NCBI GenBank assembly: GCA_947503555.1
Contig: CANNEE010000003.1
Coordinates: 248,001 to 312,000, forward strand
Length of the DNA stretch: 64,000 nt
Direction: 5' to 3'
Source of the DNA: an uncultured Shewanella sp.
GTDB taxonomy: Bacteria; Pseudomonadota; Gammaproteobacteria; Enterobacterales; Shewanellaceae
Each line of letters begins with the position of its first letter. Position 1 is the first letter of the stretch. This document shows positions 52,089-61,694 of this stretch, in pieces. The position numbers and the translations under genes are program-made. The notes beneath the pieces were generated by a model, which did not search any database, was not told the origin of the DNA, and was given only the letters and a program-made list of their open reading frames with translations.

Positions 52089-54968
52089 TTATTGGGAAAT
52101 ATTAATCGGTAGGGTGATGAAAAATTGGGTGCCTTTTCCTTCTTCGCTAGAGCATTTAATGTCGCCGCCAAGGGTATCTGTGACTAAGTTATAAACGATA
52201 TGCATTCCTAGGCCACTGCCTCCCTTGCCCCTGCGAGTCGTGAAGAAGGGTTCAAATATCTTATCGAGATCTTTTGCAGGTATTCCTTTACCTGAGTCTT
52301 GATAGTTGATTTCAACTTGCTGTTTATTTTGTGTGATGGTGACTATGATCTCTCCTGTCTCTTGTCCGTCGAACCCATGGATCAGCGAGTTCATCAATAG
52401 ATTGGTGAACACTTGAGCTAGGGCGCCAGGCACGCTATTGAGCATTATCTTATGGGGGCAGTTGATTTTAATCTCATAGGGTTTGTTCTTAAATTTAGGT
52501 TTAAGACTGGTCAAGATCTCATTGATATATTCTCTGAGTTCAAACTCGCGGGTGGCTTCACTGGACTGATCTACGGCCACTTGCTTAAAGCTGCGAATAA
52601 GGTTAGCTGCGCGCTGCATATTGGAGGATAAAATCTCGGCAACTTCTTTATTGGTTTGAATAAAGCTTTGTACCTCTTCAGCCGTTAATTGACCTTTTGC
52701 AAAGTGTTTTTCAAAGTCTTGGGTTATATCGGCTAGATGTGAAGCTGCTGTCACTCCAATGCCTATCGGTGTGTTGACTTCATGGGATATACCCGCAACT
52801 AAGCCGCCGAGTGCTGCCATTTTCTCCGACTCGACTAATTGATTTTGCGCAATAGCTAGATTTTCAAAGGATGCCTCTAGCTCTTGAGTTCTGGCTTCAA
52901 TTAATTCTTCAAGTTGATCCTGATGTTGTTTTAGCTCTGCTTCGGCGGCTTTGCGATCGGTAATATCGATAAACATGGCGCTAAAATAGCGAGAGTTGCC
53001 CTCTTTCCAAGTACTCAGGGTTAACGCTAGGGGGAAGTGTTCGCCACTTTTTCTTACGCCTGTGAGCTCATGTGTCGTGCCGCCATGGGAAAGTTCTCCT
53101 GAGCTGTAGGCATGGGAATAACCTTCTTGATGGGAAGCTAGATAGCTATCTGGTAATAATTCGCTGATAGGCTTGTTGAGTATTTCCTTAGGTTTATAGC
53201 CAAAGATCCTCTGTGCGCCGCTGTTCCATTCTTTAATGATGCCAAGCTCTTCGCCCGCCACTATGATGCCCACCACTGCAGATTGGAATAGAGAGCGGAA
53301 TCTGGCTTCACTGCGAACTAGCCTTTGCTCGGTTTTGATCCTATTGGTGATATCCGTTGATATGCCACTAATGGCATAGATATCGCCAGCACGGTTTCTT
53401 AGGGGGAATTTGACTGAGAAATAGGTATGTTCGATGCCATCGACATGGTTAACCTCTTCAAGCTCCATAAGATCTTGATGAGAAGCGACCATGACGTCAT
53501 TGGTTCTGAAGGTGTCGGCAATATCGCTCGGAAAGATATCGTGATCTGTTTTACCTCTGGCTTCTTCATCTGTAATGTGGAAAAGTTTTTCAAACATTCT
53601 GTTGATAAACAGATATCTTCCTTGAAGATCTTTGACGTAAATGACAGATGAAGTGTTATTAAGAATATCTTTTTGCTGTCTTTCACTGTCGGCTAAGGCT
53701 TCGATGGTTTTACGTCTTTCGGTAATGTCAGTAATTGCCGCTGTCATCAGGGTTTCATTTTCTAAGCTTAGCTTTGCGACATGGGCTTCTAGCAGGAACT
53801 CTTCACCATTTTTTTTCATTCCCTTTATCGAGTCTTTAGGTTGCATGGTGATGTACTCAAGGTTTGAGCGGCTGAAGTTATCAACGATACCCTTGTGTTG
53901 GTCACGAAATTTCTCTGGGAGCAAAATAGAGAGGTGTTTACCAATAATCTCCTCTTTGTTATAGCCAAATACCTCTTCGGCGGTTTTATTGAATAGGACT
54001 ATCTCCTGTTTATGGTTGATGGCAAGAATAGCGATGGCCGTCATATCGAGAAAGTTGAAATACCTTTGATTGGTCTCCTGTAGTTGCGATAGGGAGAGGT
54101 TTAGCATTTGATGCTGATTTTGATTTTTTTCCAAAGAGAGTTTGAACTGCTCAACGGCATGGACCAGTTGTCCTATATAGGAGTCATCTTTAGGGGGTAG
54201 CTTTATAGCTAAATCATTTTTTGCCAGAGATATCATGGCATTATTTATCGCTTCTATGGAAGACGACATATGGTTGGCTAGGTATAAGCCAAGTCCTGTG
54301 ATAAGTATGATAAAGACAATCGTCATTACTGTGACTATGCCATGTTGATCAAAGTTATTATCCGCAGCTTCAATTTGTTCAATACGCCTTTGTTCCAATA
54401 TGAGAGAGAGCTCTTCTAGGCTATCGAGTAGGGTTGTTAGTTTGCTATTAGCCAGAGTGAGGGCCGTGTAAGTTTGCTCTGCGATGGCCTTAGAGGAGGT
54501 GCCTATGGACGATGCATTCTCGTTTGTGTTGGCGGAAACAAGCTGCCTTGCGAGGCCAATAAATGCCAAGTTAGCTTGCTGATATTCATTGATCTTAAGT
54601 GTGAGCGCTAATATTCGTTGGGTATCTTCCTGTGAGTAGGGCTCAAAGGATTCACTCACACTAATGAGATTCTCTGTGAGTCGATTTAGCTCGGCCGGAA
54701 ATGCATTAACCTTAGCTGTCTTTAGGCTTGAGCTCTCTGGGGGAATGAGTTCTTCTCCTAGGGTTGCGTGGTGTTTGATCAGCGCAATTGACGCTAGGTG
54801 GATACGATGAATTAGTGGAGAGTTTTGCTCTTCCGCTTGATGAACTTGGGTTGAGTGATTTTCCGTTAAGCTGACAAAGATGAAATAGAGAATGATCGCC
54901 AATACCGCACTAATGAGTGGAGTGACAAGAAATTTATCTCTAATAGAAAGACTAGTAATTTGCGCCAT
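52089..54968 (-). CDS. Membrane sensor histidine kinase with HAMP and multiple PAS domains
   Basis: A 959-residue kinase. N-terminal helix at about 16-33, periplasmic helical sensor to about 212, second helix VMTIVFIILITGLGLYLA (215-232), HAMP, then at least three PAS domains (FLDMTAIAILAINHKQEIVL; NTSSVIYVKDLQGRYLFINR; LFQSAVVGIIVAGEELGIIK), a coiled coil, HisKA with MAALGGLVAGISHEVNTPIG and HATPase_c with NSLIHGFDG, DSGKGIP and GGSGLGMHIVYNLV. The NTPIG variant of the H-box is typical of HPK4-like kinases. PAS domains can sense redox, oxygen or small ligands. No response regulator gene is adjacent, so it is an orphan. Confidence 0.9.
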   Translation of the reverse strand: MAQITSLSIRDKFLVTPLISAVLAIILYFIFVSLTENHSTQVHQAEEQNSPLIHRIHLASIALIKHHATLGEELIPPESSSLKTAKVNAFPAELNRLTENLISVSESFEPYSQEDTQRILALTLKINEYQQANLAFIGLARQLVSANTNENASSIGTSSKAIAEQTYTALTLANSKLTTLLDSLEELSLILEQRRIEQIEAADNNFDQHGIVTVMTIVFIILITGLGLYLANHMSSSIEAINNAMISLAKNDLAIKLPPKDDSYIGQLVHAVEQFKLSLEKNQNQHQMLNLSLSQLQETNQRYFNFLDMTAIAILAINHKQEIVLFNKTAEEVFGYNKEEIIGKHLSILLPEKFRDQHKGIVDNFSRSNLEYITMQPKDSIKGMKKNGEEFLLEAHVAKLSLENETLMTAAITDITERRKTIEALADSERQQKDILNNTSSVIYVKDLQGRYLFINRMFEKLFHITDEEARGKTDHDIFPSDIADTFRTNDVMVASHQDLMELEEVNHVDGIEHTYFSVKFPLRNRAGDIYAISGISTDITNRIKTEQRLVRSEARFRSLFQSAVVGIIVAGEELGIIKEWNSGAQRIFGYKPKEILNKPISELLPDSYLASHQEGYSHAYSSGELSHGGTTHELTGVRKSGEHFPLALTLSTWKEGNSRYFSAMFIDITDRKAAEAELKQHQDQLEELIEARTQELEASFENLAIAQNQLVESEKMAALGGLVAGISHEVNTPIGIGVTAASHLADITQDFEKHFAKGQLTAEEVQSFIQTNKEVAEILSSNMQRAANLIRSFKQVAVDQSSEATREFELREYINEILTSLKPKFKNKPYEIKINCPHKIMLNSVPGALAQVFTNLLMNSLIHGFDGQETGEIIVTITQNKQQVEINYQDSGKGIPAKDLDKIFEPFFTTRRGKGGSGLGMHIVYNLVTDTLGGDIKCSSEEGKGTQFFITLPINISQ

Positions 54969-55240
54969 AGCGAGCTTCCTGAATCCTGAAATACTGGCTA
55001 AGGTGGATATCGCTCAATACTGGTTTAGGCTTGTGTAATTTTGGCGCTAGGTTTTTTTGGCCTGTGATAGCAAGTAGCCTTCGGGAAGAGGCATTAACCC
55101 AAATGAGAAACAAGAGTGTGAATAGAAGGCTCATTTATACTTAAAACCAGCAACTTAAACCGAGTAAGTTCAAGTATAGGACGAATATTTGAGCCTTGCG
55201 TTACTCTTTATTCTGCCAAGCTTTGTTGCAAACGATAGAG

Positions 55241-56809
55241 CTAGTGGCTATCGATAACCTCAATGGGCCAATTGGCCAGTTTATGTCTGAGATCTGGCAT
55301 AATTTTGTCGGCATCGCCTCTTAACACTATTTGAGGTCTATTGGCGAATAATACCTTGGCTATGCCTTGTAATTGCTGAGGCGATAGCTGCTCAACTAAG
55401 GTGATAATTTCATCTTGGCTAAGTCTTGTTTCGTCTTTTATTAGCCTGTCGATATAGCGTCCTCTTGAGTATGCAGGGTTATCTTGCTTAAGTATGTTTT
55501 GGCCTATGATATAAGTGCGTAGCGCGCTTAATTCAGCTTGAGAAATGCTATCTTCTTTGACCGCAGCTAGATGATCTAATATGCCTAATATAAAAGCGCC
55601 AGTATGCTGTAGTTGGGTGCTGGCTTGGATTTTAAATGTGATGGCTAATGGCGACTGTAAGCAACTTGCGTATATGCCATAGGTTAATCCTCTTTGCTCT
55701 CTTAGATCGTAAAAGAGACGGCCACTATAGCTACGTCCAAGCAGTGCAGCCATGCTTATACAGCCTAACTGGAGTTCCTCTTTACTAAGCTGTTTTATTG
55801 GCAGAGTGTCGACACGATATCCCACTCGCATTTGAGTCTGCACAGTATTTGGTGCATCAATTAGCGTAATTTTTGGCCGCGATTTGTGGGGGGATGAAGC
55901 AGCATGGTTTATGTTTAATGATTGGATTGGTTGAGGTCTCGTTTCCCCTTGAACATTGCTATCTAGCAATTCGCTCATTATCTGAATCGATTCTTGTATG
56001 GCTTGAGTGTTGGGGCTGCTTGTTATGAGTAGGTGCCACTGGCTTTGAGCATTGGCTTGAGCTAGCAGTGTTTGTAACTGTTTACCCTGTTGCTGACTTG
56101 AGCTTAGCTCGTTAACTAAGGTTTCATCGTCCAATATTTGGTTGTAACTATGGTGTTTTCCTAAAATCACTTGTCGCCAGGTCTTCTCTATTTCCCCACC
56201 GCTAAACGCACCAATATGCTTGTTTAATTTAATATTGCGGCTGACTTTATCCGTATCAATATGATAAGGCGCATTGGAGCGCCAGTAGGCGACAAGAGGA
56301 CGTGCCACTGTTGCAAGAGAGTGATTGTTGGGACAGGTAATCGACAGTTTTATCATATGCAAACTGGCATATGCATTAAGTGATTCACCACAGTGATTAT
56401 TTGTCTTTTCAGTAATGGGTAAGTTAGCCAGATAACGACCTATTTCGAATAGACTGGCATTGAGTAGCTTGGCCTCGCGATAGGGTTTGTTAGGGCTTAG
56501 GGCGACTAAATTTACCTGCATTAAGCCAGTTTCATCCTGTGGAAAGAGATGTAACTGAAATGGTTTGCCATTAGCGGTTGTCAGTTGATAGTGAGTCACT
56601 TCAGATGAGGAGTCTAACTGCTTGGAAACCTTGGGCATCACAACCTCAGGTAGATTGTAAGTCTGGGACTTAGCCTTTGAATGTTCATCATAGGGAATGG
56701 CTATTTTTTGGGCTTGAGTAAAGTCAATGTATGTTTGCTGGCAACTTGCCAACAGTAACAAGGTTCCTAGGAGCCATGCTCTTTGTAAGCAGTGTGTTAA
56801 CTTATTCAT
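55241..56809 (-). CDS. M16 peptidase-like lipoprotein lacking the zinc motif
   Basis: A 522-residue protein from ATG 56809. It has a lipoprotein signal with lipobox LLLLASC. The C-terminal half carries the M16 signature LFYDLREQRGLTYGIYASCL, shared by the substrate-binding half of M16 peptidases, but no HxxEH was found. It is thus the non-catalytic partner type, like the alpha subunit of mitochondrial processing peptidase. Its ATG overlaps the stop of the active M16 gene (ATGA). The two probably form a heterodimer at the membrane; anchoring would be to the outer membrane or periplasmic face. Confidence 0.85.
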   Translation of the reverse strand: MNKLTHCLQRAWLLGTLLLLASCQQTYIDFTQAQKIAIPYDEHSKAKSQTYNLPEVVMPKVSKQLDSSSEVTHYQLTTANGKPFQLHLFPQDETGLMQVNLVALSPNKPYREAKLLNASLFEIGRYLANLPITEKTNNHCGESLNAYASLHMIKLSITCPNNHSLATVARPLVAYWRSNAPYHIDTDKVSRNIKLNKHIGAFSGGEIEKTWRQVILGKHHSYNQILDDETLVNELSSSQQQGKQLQTLLAQANAQSQWHLLITSSPNTQAIQESIQIMSELLDSNVQGETRPQPIQSLNINHAASSPHKSRPKITLIDAPNTVQTQMRVGYRVDTLPIKQLSKEELQLGCISMAALLGRSYSGRLFYDLREQRGLTYGIYASCLQSPLAITFKIQASTQLQHTGAFILGILDHLAAVKEDSISQAELSALRTYIIGQNILKQDNPAYSRGRYIDRLIKDETRLSQDEIITLVEQLSPQQLQGIAKVLFANRPQIVLRGDADKIMPDLRHKLANWPIEVIDSH

Positions 56810-58293
56810 AGCAAGCTCCTCTCTATCGCATCGCTCCAAGCTTTAGGTAAGGTCTCAGTAATCGCTTTAACCCAACGTATATACCAAGGGGGCAGTAGAT
56901 CTAGCCGTATCATCTTGTCTTGAAAGTAGCGCTTTGCGACTCGCTTTATATCCTGTTGTGAGACGCGATTTATTTGTTGCCACTGAAAGGTTAAGGCATT
57001 GCTGATATGGGGACGAGCCGCTATATACTGAGCCAATGCAAGATCTCGATTAAGTAGAGATAATTGTTGCGTTAACCAATTTTGTTTAAGCTGGCATAGC
57101 TTTGTCGAAGACAGTTCGCTATTAGCGGCTTGTTGTAGCAAAGCTTCCACTCCCTCAGCTAGCTCATCTAATGATGTTCTTGCCCTAGGTACTAAAACGA
57201 GGTTGGACATACCATGTCTTGCCATGGGAAAGGGCATGGAATAGCTCAGCAGCATTGCTGGATCTTTTAGGCTTGCCTTTTGGATCAAGCTAGTTTTATT
57301 TTGGAAGATGTAGTTTTCTAGCAAGCTTATTGCTGCTGCATCAGTATGAGATTGAGGTACAGTATGCCAAGCAAGCAATAGTCCAGGCCAAGGACCTCTG
57401 TCGTCAACTATTTGTGCTTGATGCTTGTTTCCCTGAATGTTGAAATCTATGAGTGGTTCAAGCTGAGTATTTCCTTTATTGGCGAGCCCTTTAGTCGGCT
57501 GCCAATCACCAAAATACTCATCAATCCAGCTTGGAGCTTGATGGGGAATATTACCGACTAAGGCAAGATGCAGTTGATTGGGTTGATAGTGTTGTCGATG
57601 AAATTGGCTCAAGCTTGCAGGAGAAGCTTGCTTGATATCAGCTTTATTACCGATAACCGCATGACCATAGGGGGTTCCTTCTACCTGCTTGAGAAGGAAG
57701 TTCATCGCTTTTCGAATATAGGGTTGATTATCTATTCGTGTTGCCATCTCTTCGAGTACAGCTGCTTGCTGATTGTTAACTGTCTCTTGGGTGAGTACCG
57801 GGTGAATAAAGCGGTCTGCATCGAGAAACAGTGCAAGTTTAGTGGCAGCAGACGGAAAGCGAGCGTAATAGTTGGTGTAGTCGAAGTGGGTCGAGGCATT
57901 AAAGTTTGCGCCTAGGGCTTTGAGTTGTCGTGAATAGGTATCATTAGGGGCATGTTTGCTACCTTTAAATAACAGATGTTCAAATAGATGGGCATAGCCT
58001 GTTTGGCCTTTTTTTTCATGGGCTGAGCCGATATTAAAGTGACTGACAAGGCTCACGGTTTGACGTTTGGGCTTAGCAAGAAAACTGACTTTGATGCCGT
58101 TTTTGAGTTGATATTGATGTATCTGCTTTTGAGCTTGATATAAAGGTGCCGCCATTTGTTCTAGTTCGCATTGAAACGCGAGGCTGGTGAAGGGGCACAT
58201 TAAGCTAAGCAGTAAGCTTAATTGAGCAAGGTATAGCTTAGTTAAATGACCTTTAAATATATCAATATGACCCATTTTATTACCCATATTCAT
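56806..58293 (-). CDS. M16 zinc peptidase, exported
   Basis: A 495-residue protein with an N-terminal hydrophobic segment (LAQLSLLLSLMCPFTSLAF) acting as signal peptide. It has the inverted zinc motif HLFEHLLFKGS and, about 70 residues later, AAVLEEMATR with the third ligand Glu: the complete M16B active site. The second half has R/Y-type substrate-binding features. It should cleave peptides in the periplasm, probably together with the inactive subunit encoded downstream. ATG 58293 has no strong ribosome binding site; later in-frame ATGs are possible. Confidence 0.88.
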   Translation of the reverse strand: MNMGNKMGHIDIFKGHLTKLYLAQLSLLLSLMCPFTSLAFQCELEQMAAPLYQAQKQIHQYQLKNGIKVSFLAKPKRQTVSLVSHFNIGSAHEKKGQTGYAHLFEHLLFKGSKHAPNDTYSRQLKALGANFNASTHFDYTNYYARFPSAATKLALFLDADRFIHPVLTQETVNNQQAAVLEEMATRIDNQPYIRKAMNFLLKQVEGTPYGHAVIGNKADIKQASPASLSQFHRQHYQPNQLHLALVGNIPHQAPSWIDEYFGDWQPTKGLANKGNTQLEPLIDFNIQGNKHQAQIVDDRGPWPGLLLAWHTVPQSHTDAAAISLLENYIFQNKTSLIQKASLKDPAMLLSYSMPFPMARHGMSNLVLVPRARTSLDELAEGVEALLQQAANSELSSTKLCQLKQNWLTQQLSLLNRDLALAQYIAARPHISNALTFQWQQINRVSQQDIKRVAKRYFQDKMIRLDLLPPWYIRWVKAITETLPKAWSDAIERSLL

Positions 58294-58341
58294 CTGAGTT
58301 ATTGATTAACATAACGAAAGAGCTTTATTGGGCGCAATAAA

Positions 58342-58367
58342 AAATAGCCACGTTATCGTGGCTATTT
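58342..58367 (-). terminator. Terminator of the DUF945 gene
   Basis: AAATAGCCACG-TTAT-CGTGGCTATTT, with a run of T on the minus strand after the stem. Located 20 bases beyond the DUF945 gene's 3' end and upstream of the M16 genes. Confidence 0.88.
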
Positions 58368-58385
58368 CTATTGTTGAAAGCATGT

Positions 58386-59771
58386 TTATAGGGCGAAAGG
58401 TTTGCCGTTAAGCTTCGAATTGCCACCCGCCATATTGAACTTCATCTCTATCTTATCTTGGCTTTGGGTGATAAAACCTTGCTGGTTAAATGTGCTAAGC
58501 ATCATAGGTGCTTGCTGTTTTGCCGTTTGCGCAATCTGCTCGGGGGTCAGATCCAGATTAGGGTTTGCACTAAGCTGATTGATAACCATCTGTGCAGCCA
58601 GCTTCTCTGCAAGCGGTTTATCGGCTTGAGCCTTGGCATTGAGGATTAGGTTTTGCAACCAAAAATTAGGGTCTTGGATATTAGCATTGGTTAAATCCTT
58701 ACTCCCTAGGCGCATGTCCATATTACTAGTAAAGCTTCCTTCTGGCATAGTGAAGCCTAGCTTAGTGATTTTTAACTCTGGGTCGCTCGCAAATAACAGT
58801 GGCAACCCTTCTTGTGCCAGAGTCGTTAGCTCTGCTATAGCTGCTGGGTCATTGGCATCTAGACTAGCCATCTTGGTGGCAAGTTTTGATTGATAGAATT
58901 CGTAGAACTGAGCGCTGAATTGGTTCATTTCTATTTCAATATCAATATCTGATACTTGTTCTTCCGGTGTATCTATTTTAGCGATATGGTAGCCAAATTT
59001 AATATCGGCATTTTTACCATCCGCTGACACGACACTTTTACCATCTATGATAAAGTTTTCCATGGTAACAAGGTGGGCCATATTCATTTTATCAATAGAA
59101 AAAGCGAAATCACTGCTATAGAGCTTGGCTGTTAACATCTCTTCTAAACTGACTTCAGCATCAAGTTTAAACATTAACTTTTCCAGTTTAGCGACTTCTT
59201 GTTCTTCACTGTTTAGGATGAGGTTATCGGCAACGCCTTGATAGTTAACCAGCTCGCCTTTGGTCGTAATCTGGCCTTGGTAACCACTAAATTGACCTTT
59301 GATATCATCGACTTCAAAGCTAAAGGGGGGAATTGACTCGGTTCCCTGACTATCCATGTTATAGGTCACTAACCCATCATGGCTGTATAGCGGTAGCTTA
59401 GTATCCCACACAAGACCCGCTTCTCTGGCTTTATCACCTTTGATTTGAGTTTGATAACTGATAAGACCAAGTTGCCAGTTGTCGGAGAAGATAATAGGAC
59501 CATGATGCAAGGCGACATCATAATCAAATGCTAAATCTATGGTGGTAGGCTGACCATCAATATTCGTTGGAATTGCCATTTTTACATGAATAACGGCGTC
59601 TGAACTAAACCAACCCGAGTGATACTCTTTGATACTAGCCGTGAAAGCTGGGTTAGTTGTGGCTTGAGCGACGAGATCTTCTATTTTAGTTTGAGTTTGT
59701 GTCGCTATAAATTTGGGGGCGATTAATACTGAGCCAATAACCAGAGAGCCTATCGCGATAGGGAGCTTCAT
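58386..59771 (-). CDS. DUF945 (YdgA-like) protein
   Basis: A 461-residue protein starting with a signal anchor (MKLPIAIGSLVIGSVLIAPK). YHSGWFSSDAVIHVKMAI (residues 49-66) is the conserved opening of the DUF945/YdgA family (usual length 440-500). The rest is a repetitive beta-strand-rich region with the acidic LNMAHLVTMENFIIDGK type pattern. Family members are tethered to the inner membrane facing the periplasm; in E. coli YdgA affects swarming, but the biochemical role is unknown. Monocistronic with its own terminator. Confidence 0.85.
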   Translation of the reverse strand: MKLPIAIGSLVIGSVLIAPKFIATQTQTKIEDLVAQATTNPAFTASIKEYHSGWFSSDAVIHVKMAIPTNIDGQPTTIDLAFDYDVALHHGPIIFSDNWQLGLISYQTQIKGDKAREAGLVWDTKLPLYSHDGLVTYNMDSQGTESIPPFSFEVDDIKGQFSGYQGQITTKGELVNYQGVADNLILNSEEQEVAKLEKLMFKLDAEVSLEEMLTAKLYSSDFAFSIDKMNMAHLVTMENFIIDGKSVVSADGKNADIKFGYHIAKIDTPEEQVSDIDIEIEMNQFSAQFYEFYQSKLATKMASLDANDPAAIAELTTLAQEGLPLLFASDPELKITKLGFTMPEGSFTSNMDMRLGSKDLTNANIQDPNFWLQNLILNAKAQADKPLAEKLAAQMVINQLSANPNLDLTPEQIAQTAKQQAPMMLSTFNQQGFITQSQDKIEMKFNMAGGNSKLNGKPFAL

Positions 59772-59889
59772 CCTATATCCTTATTGTTTTATTGCTTTTA
59801 AATTGCGCACCATTCTAGAAGAATTTATTGTCGGTCGCCAGCTAATAGTTATCGACCAGCGTTCTGAATAAGTGATGAAAATGAAAAGC

Positions 59890-61488
59890 TTACTTCAGTC
59901 CCAGCCGCTTGGCGAGTCTATGGAGATTACCCGCATCGAGTTTCAATTCCCTCGCTGTCGCTGCCCAGTTACCTTGGTTAGCAGTTAACGTATTAGCGAT
60001 AAACTCGGTTTGAAACTCATCGATTGCCTCTCTTAATCCTTGAGTACTAGTGTGAGCCGTTGGTGTTGCGGTCGATATTTCTCTGTGTGCATCAACCTGC
60101 TGATTTTGGTGAGTTACTGCTGTAATAGGTTCTGTTGGTAACTCTTGATTGTGAGTAAATTCAAAATGGGTCGGCTCAATTGAGTTGATATCGCCTATTG
60201 CCGTGGCTTTGGCAAGAATGGCAGCCCTGTGTATCGCGTGCTCTAACTCTCTGACGTTGCCTGGCCATGAATAAGCCTGTAACTGGCGTAAGCTGGCCGA
60301 GCTTAACCGCAAGCTGTTGAGTCCGAGTTTTTGCCTGCATCGCTCGACAAAAAAGCCTGCTAGTAGAGCGATATCTTCTCCTCTTTCTCTCAATGGCGGC
60401 ACCACTAGAGGGAAGACGCTGAGTCTATGGTAGAGATCGGCTCGAAAACGTCCTTCAAGTACTTCGGTCTTTAAATCTTTGTTAGTGGCCGCAATAATGC
60501 GTACATCGACTTTTAGGCTTCTATCGTCACCGATTTTTTGTAGATCGCCATATTGCAGCACACGTAATAGCTTGGCTTGCAAATTAAGGGGCAGCTCGCC
60601 TATCTCATCTAAGAAAAGTGTGCCTTTGTCGGCCATTTCAAATTTACCGCTTCTATGGCTAATGGCGCCGGTAAAGGCGCCTTTTACATGACCGAAGAGT
60701 TCACTTTCGGCAACCGACTCGGGCAGCGCGGCGCAATTTAAATAGACTAGGGCTTTGCCGGCACGCTGAGAACCTTGATGAATTTTGCTGGCAACCAGTT
60801 CCTTACCTGTACCTGTTTCTCCCAAAATTAAGACGTTTAAGTCACTCATGGCCACTACGCGGATCTCGTTATTAAGGCTCTCCATCACCTTAGATTGGCC
60901 AATGATCTCTAAGCTTGGGTTGATATGACTGGCGTCATTAATGTCACTTTGGGTTTGTATGGCCGCGCGCTCTAGCTTGTCAATCATTAGGGCGTTACTT
61001 AAGGATGCCGAAGCGATGGCACTTAAGCTGCGCAGATCATCATTGCTAAAGCGGTCGAACTTGGTGGGATTAAAGGCATCGATAGTGACGGCGCCGATAA
61101 GTTTCTGTTCGGCAAATAGCGGCAGGCCGATACAGGCGTGTACCTTGAGTTCATCCCCTTGATTTGGGATCAAGCCATCATAGGGATCGGGTAAGTTACT
61201 ATCGGCGGGGAATCTGACAATATCCCCGGCTCTGGCGATCGCTTCCAGTCTTGGATGTTCACTCAGAATAAAGCGTCTGCCTAGTACATCGGGGCTTAAC
61301 CCATCGATAGCCAAAGGAGTGAACTGCTGACCTTTAAACAGGAGTAGGGCGGCGGCATCACATTCAAGGTTGTGACGCACTGTGTCGAGTAATCGAGAAA
61401 ACCTGTCCTTCGTCGATAGGCCTGAGGTGATATCTAAGGCTATTTGGGTTAGATCAAATTGGCTTAGTGCGGCCGATTGAGTAGACAA
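59890..61488 (-). CDS. norR: Nitric oxide-responsive activator NorR
   Basis: A 532-residue sigma-54 activator. N-terminal GAF domain (1-170) includes [12 protein letters not shown], the segment around the iron-binding Asp of E. coli NorR. The AAA+ domain has Walker A GETGTGKE, the sigma-54 contact GAFTGA, and Walker B DEIGELP. The C-terminal Fis-type HTH is [22 protein letters not shown] binding to a mononuclear iron in GAF relieves inhibition of the ATPase, turning on nitric oxide reductase genes. It lies downstream of norB on the same strand, 206 bases away, rather than divergent as in E. coli. A NorR-site match is just upstream. Confidence 0.95.
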   Translation of the reverse strand: MSTQSAALSQFDLTQIALDITSGLSTKDRFSRLLDTVRHNLECDAAALLLFKGQQFTPLAIDGLSPDVLGRRFILSEHPRLEAIARAGDIVRFPADSNLPDPYDGLIPNQGDELKVHACIGLPLFAEQKLIGAVTIDAFNPTKFDRFSNDDLRSLSAIASASLSNALMIDKLERAAIQTQSDINDASHINPSLEIIGQSKVMESLNNEIRVVAMSDLNVLILGETGTGKELVASKIHQGSQRAGKALVYLNCAALPESVAESELFGHVKGAFTGAISHRSGKFEMADKGTLFLDEIGELPLNLQAKLLRVLQYGDLQKIGDDRSLKVDVRIIAATNKDLKTEVLEGRFRADLYHRLSVFPLVVPPLRERGEDIALLAGFFVERCRQKLGLNSLRLSSASLRQLQAYSWPGNVRELEHAIHRAAILAKATAIGDINSIEPTHFEFTHNQELPTEPITAVTHQNQQVDAHREISTATPTAHTSTQGLREAIDEFQTEFIANTLTANQGNWAATARELKLDAGNLHRLAKRLGLK

Positions 61489-61526
61489 GGCATCTCTCCT
61501 AAATTCAATAAGGTGACTCTTAGTTT

Positions 61527-61541
61527 ATGTCATTTTGACAT
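61527..61541. promoter_or_regulatory. NorR-binding site match upstream of norR
   Basis: ATGTCATTTTGACAT, with perfect 6-base arms around TTT. It contains the NorR core GT-N7-AC (GTCATTTTGAC) exactly as in the E. coli norVW enhancers. It sits 38-52 bases before the norR ATG, a place consistent with autorepression. Confidence 0.7.
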
Positions 61542-61622
61542 TGTAGGTTATCGTCTTTTCAACAATTGTTCTAATGAGCTCTCGTTAAGCTAGCGTAACA
61601 GTATGCTTGTAGAGCAAAAGTA

Positions 61623-61656
61623 ATGAAGCCCTAACCTGTGAGAGTTAAGGCTTCAT
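61623..61656 (-). terminator. Terminator of norB
   Basis: ATGAAGCCCTAAC, 8-base loop, GTTAAGGCTTCAT: a 13-base stem with one G-U pair, 39 bases past the norB 3' end and before norR. The minus-strand T run (TTACTTTTG) is fair. Confidence 0.7.
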
Positions 61657-61694
61657 CGGTAAGGATAGAAAGATAAGGGTTAAGTTATAGGCTA

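Noticed and set aside
54952-55134. 60-codon minus-strand frame opening MSLLFTLLFLIWVNA just upstream of the PAS sensor kinase gene
   Set aside because: It has no ribosome binding site and overlaps the kinase start by 17 bases. The hydrophobic start is suggestive, but there is no supporting coupling signal or recognisable family.
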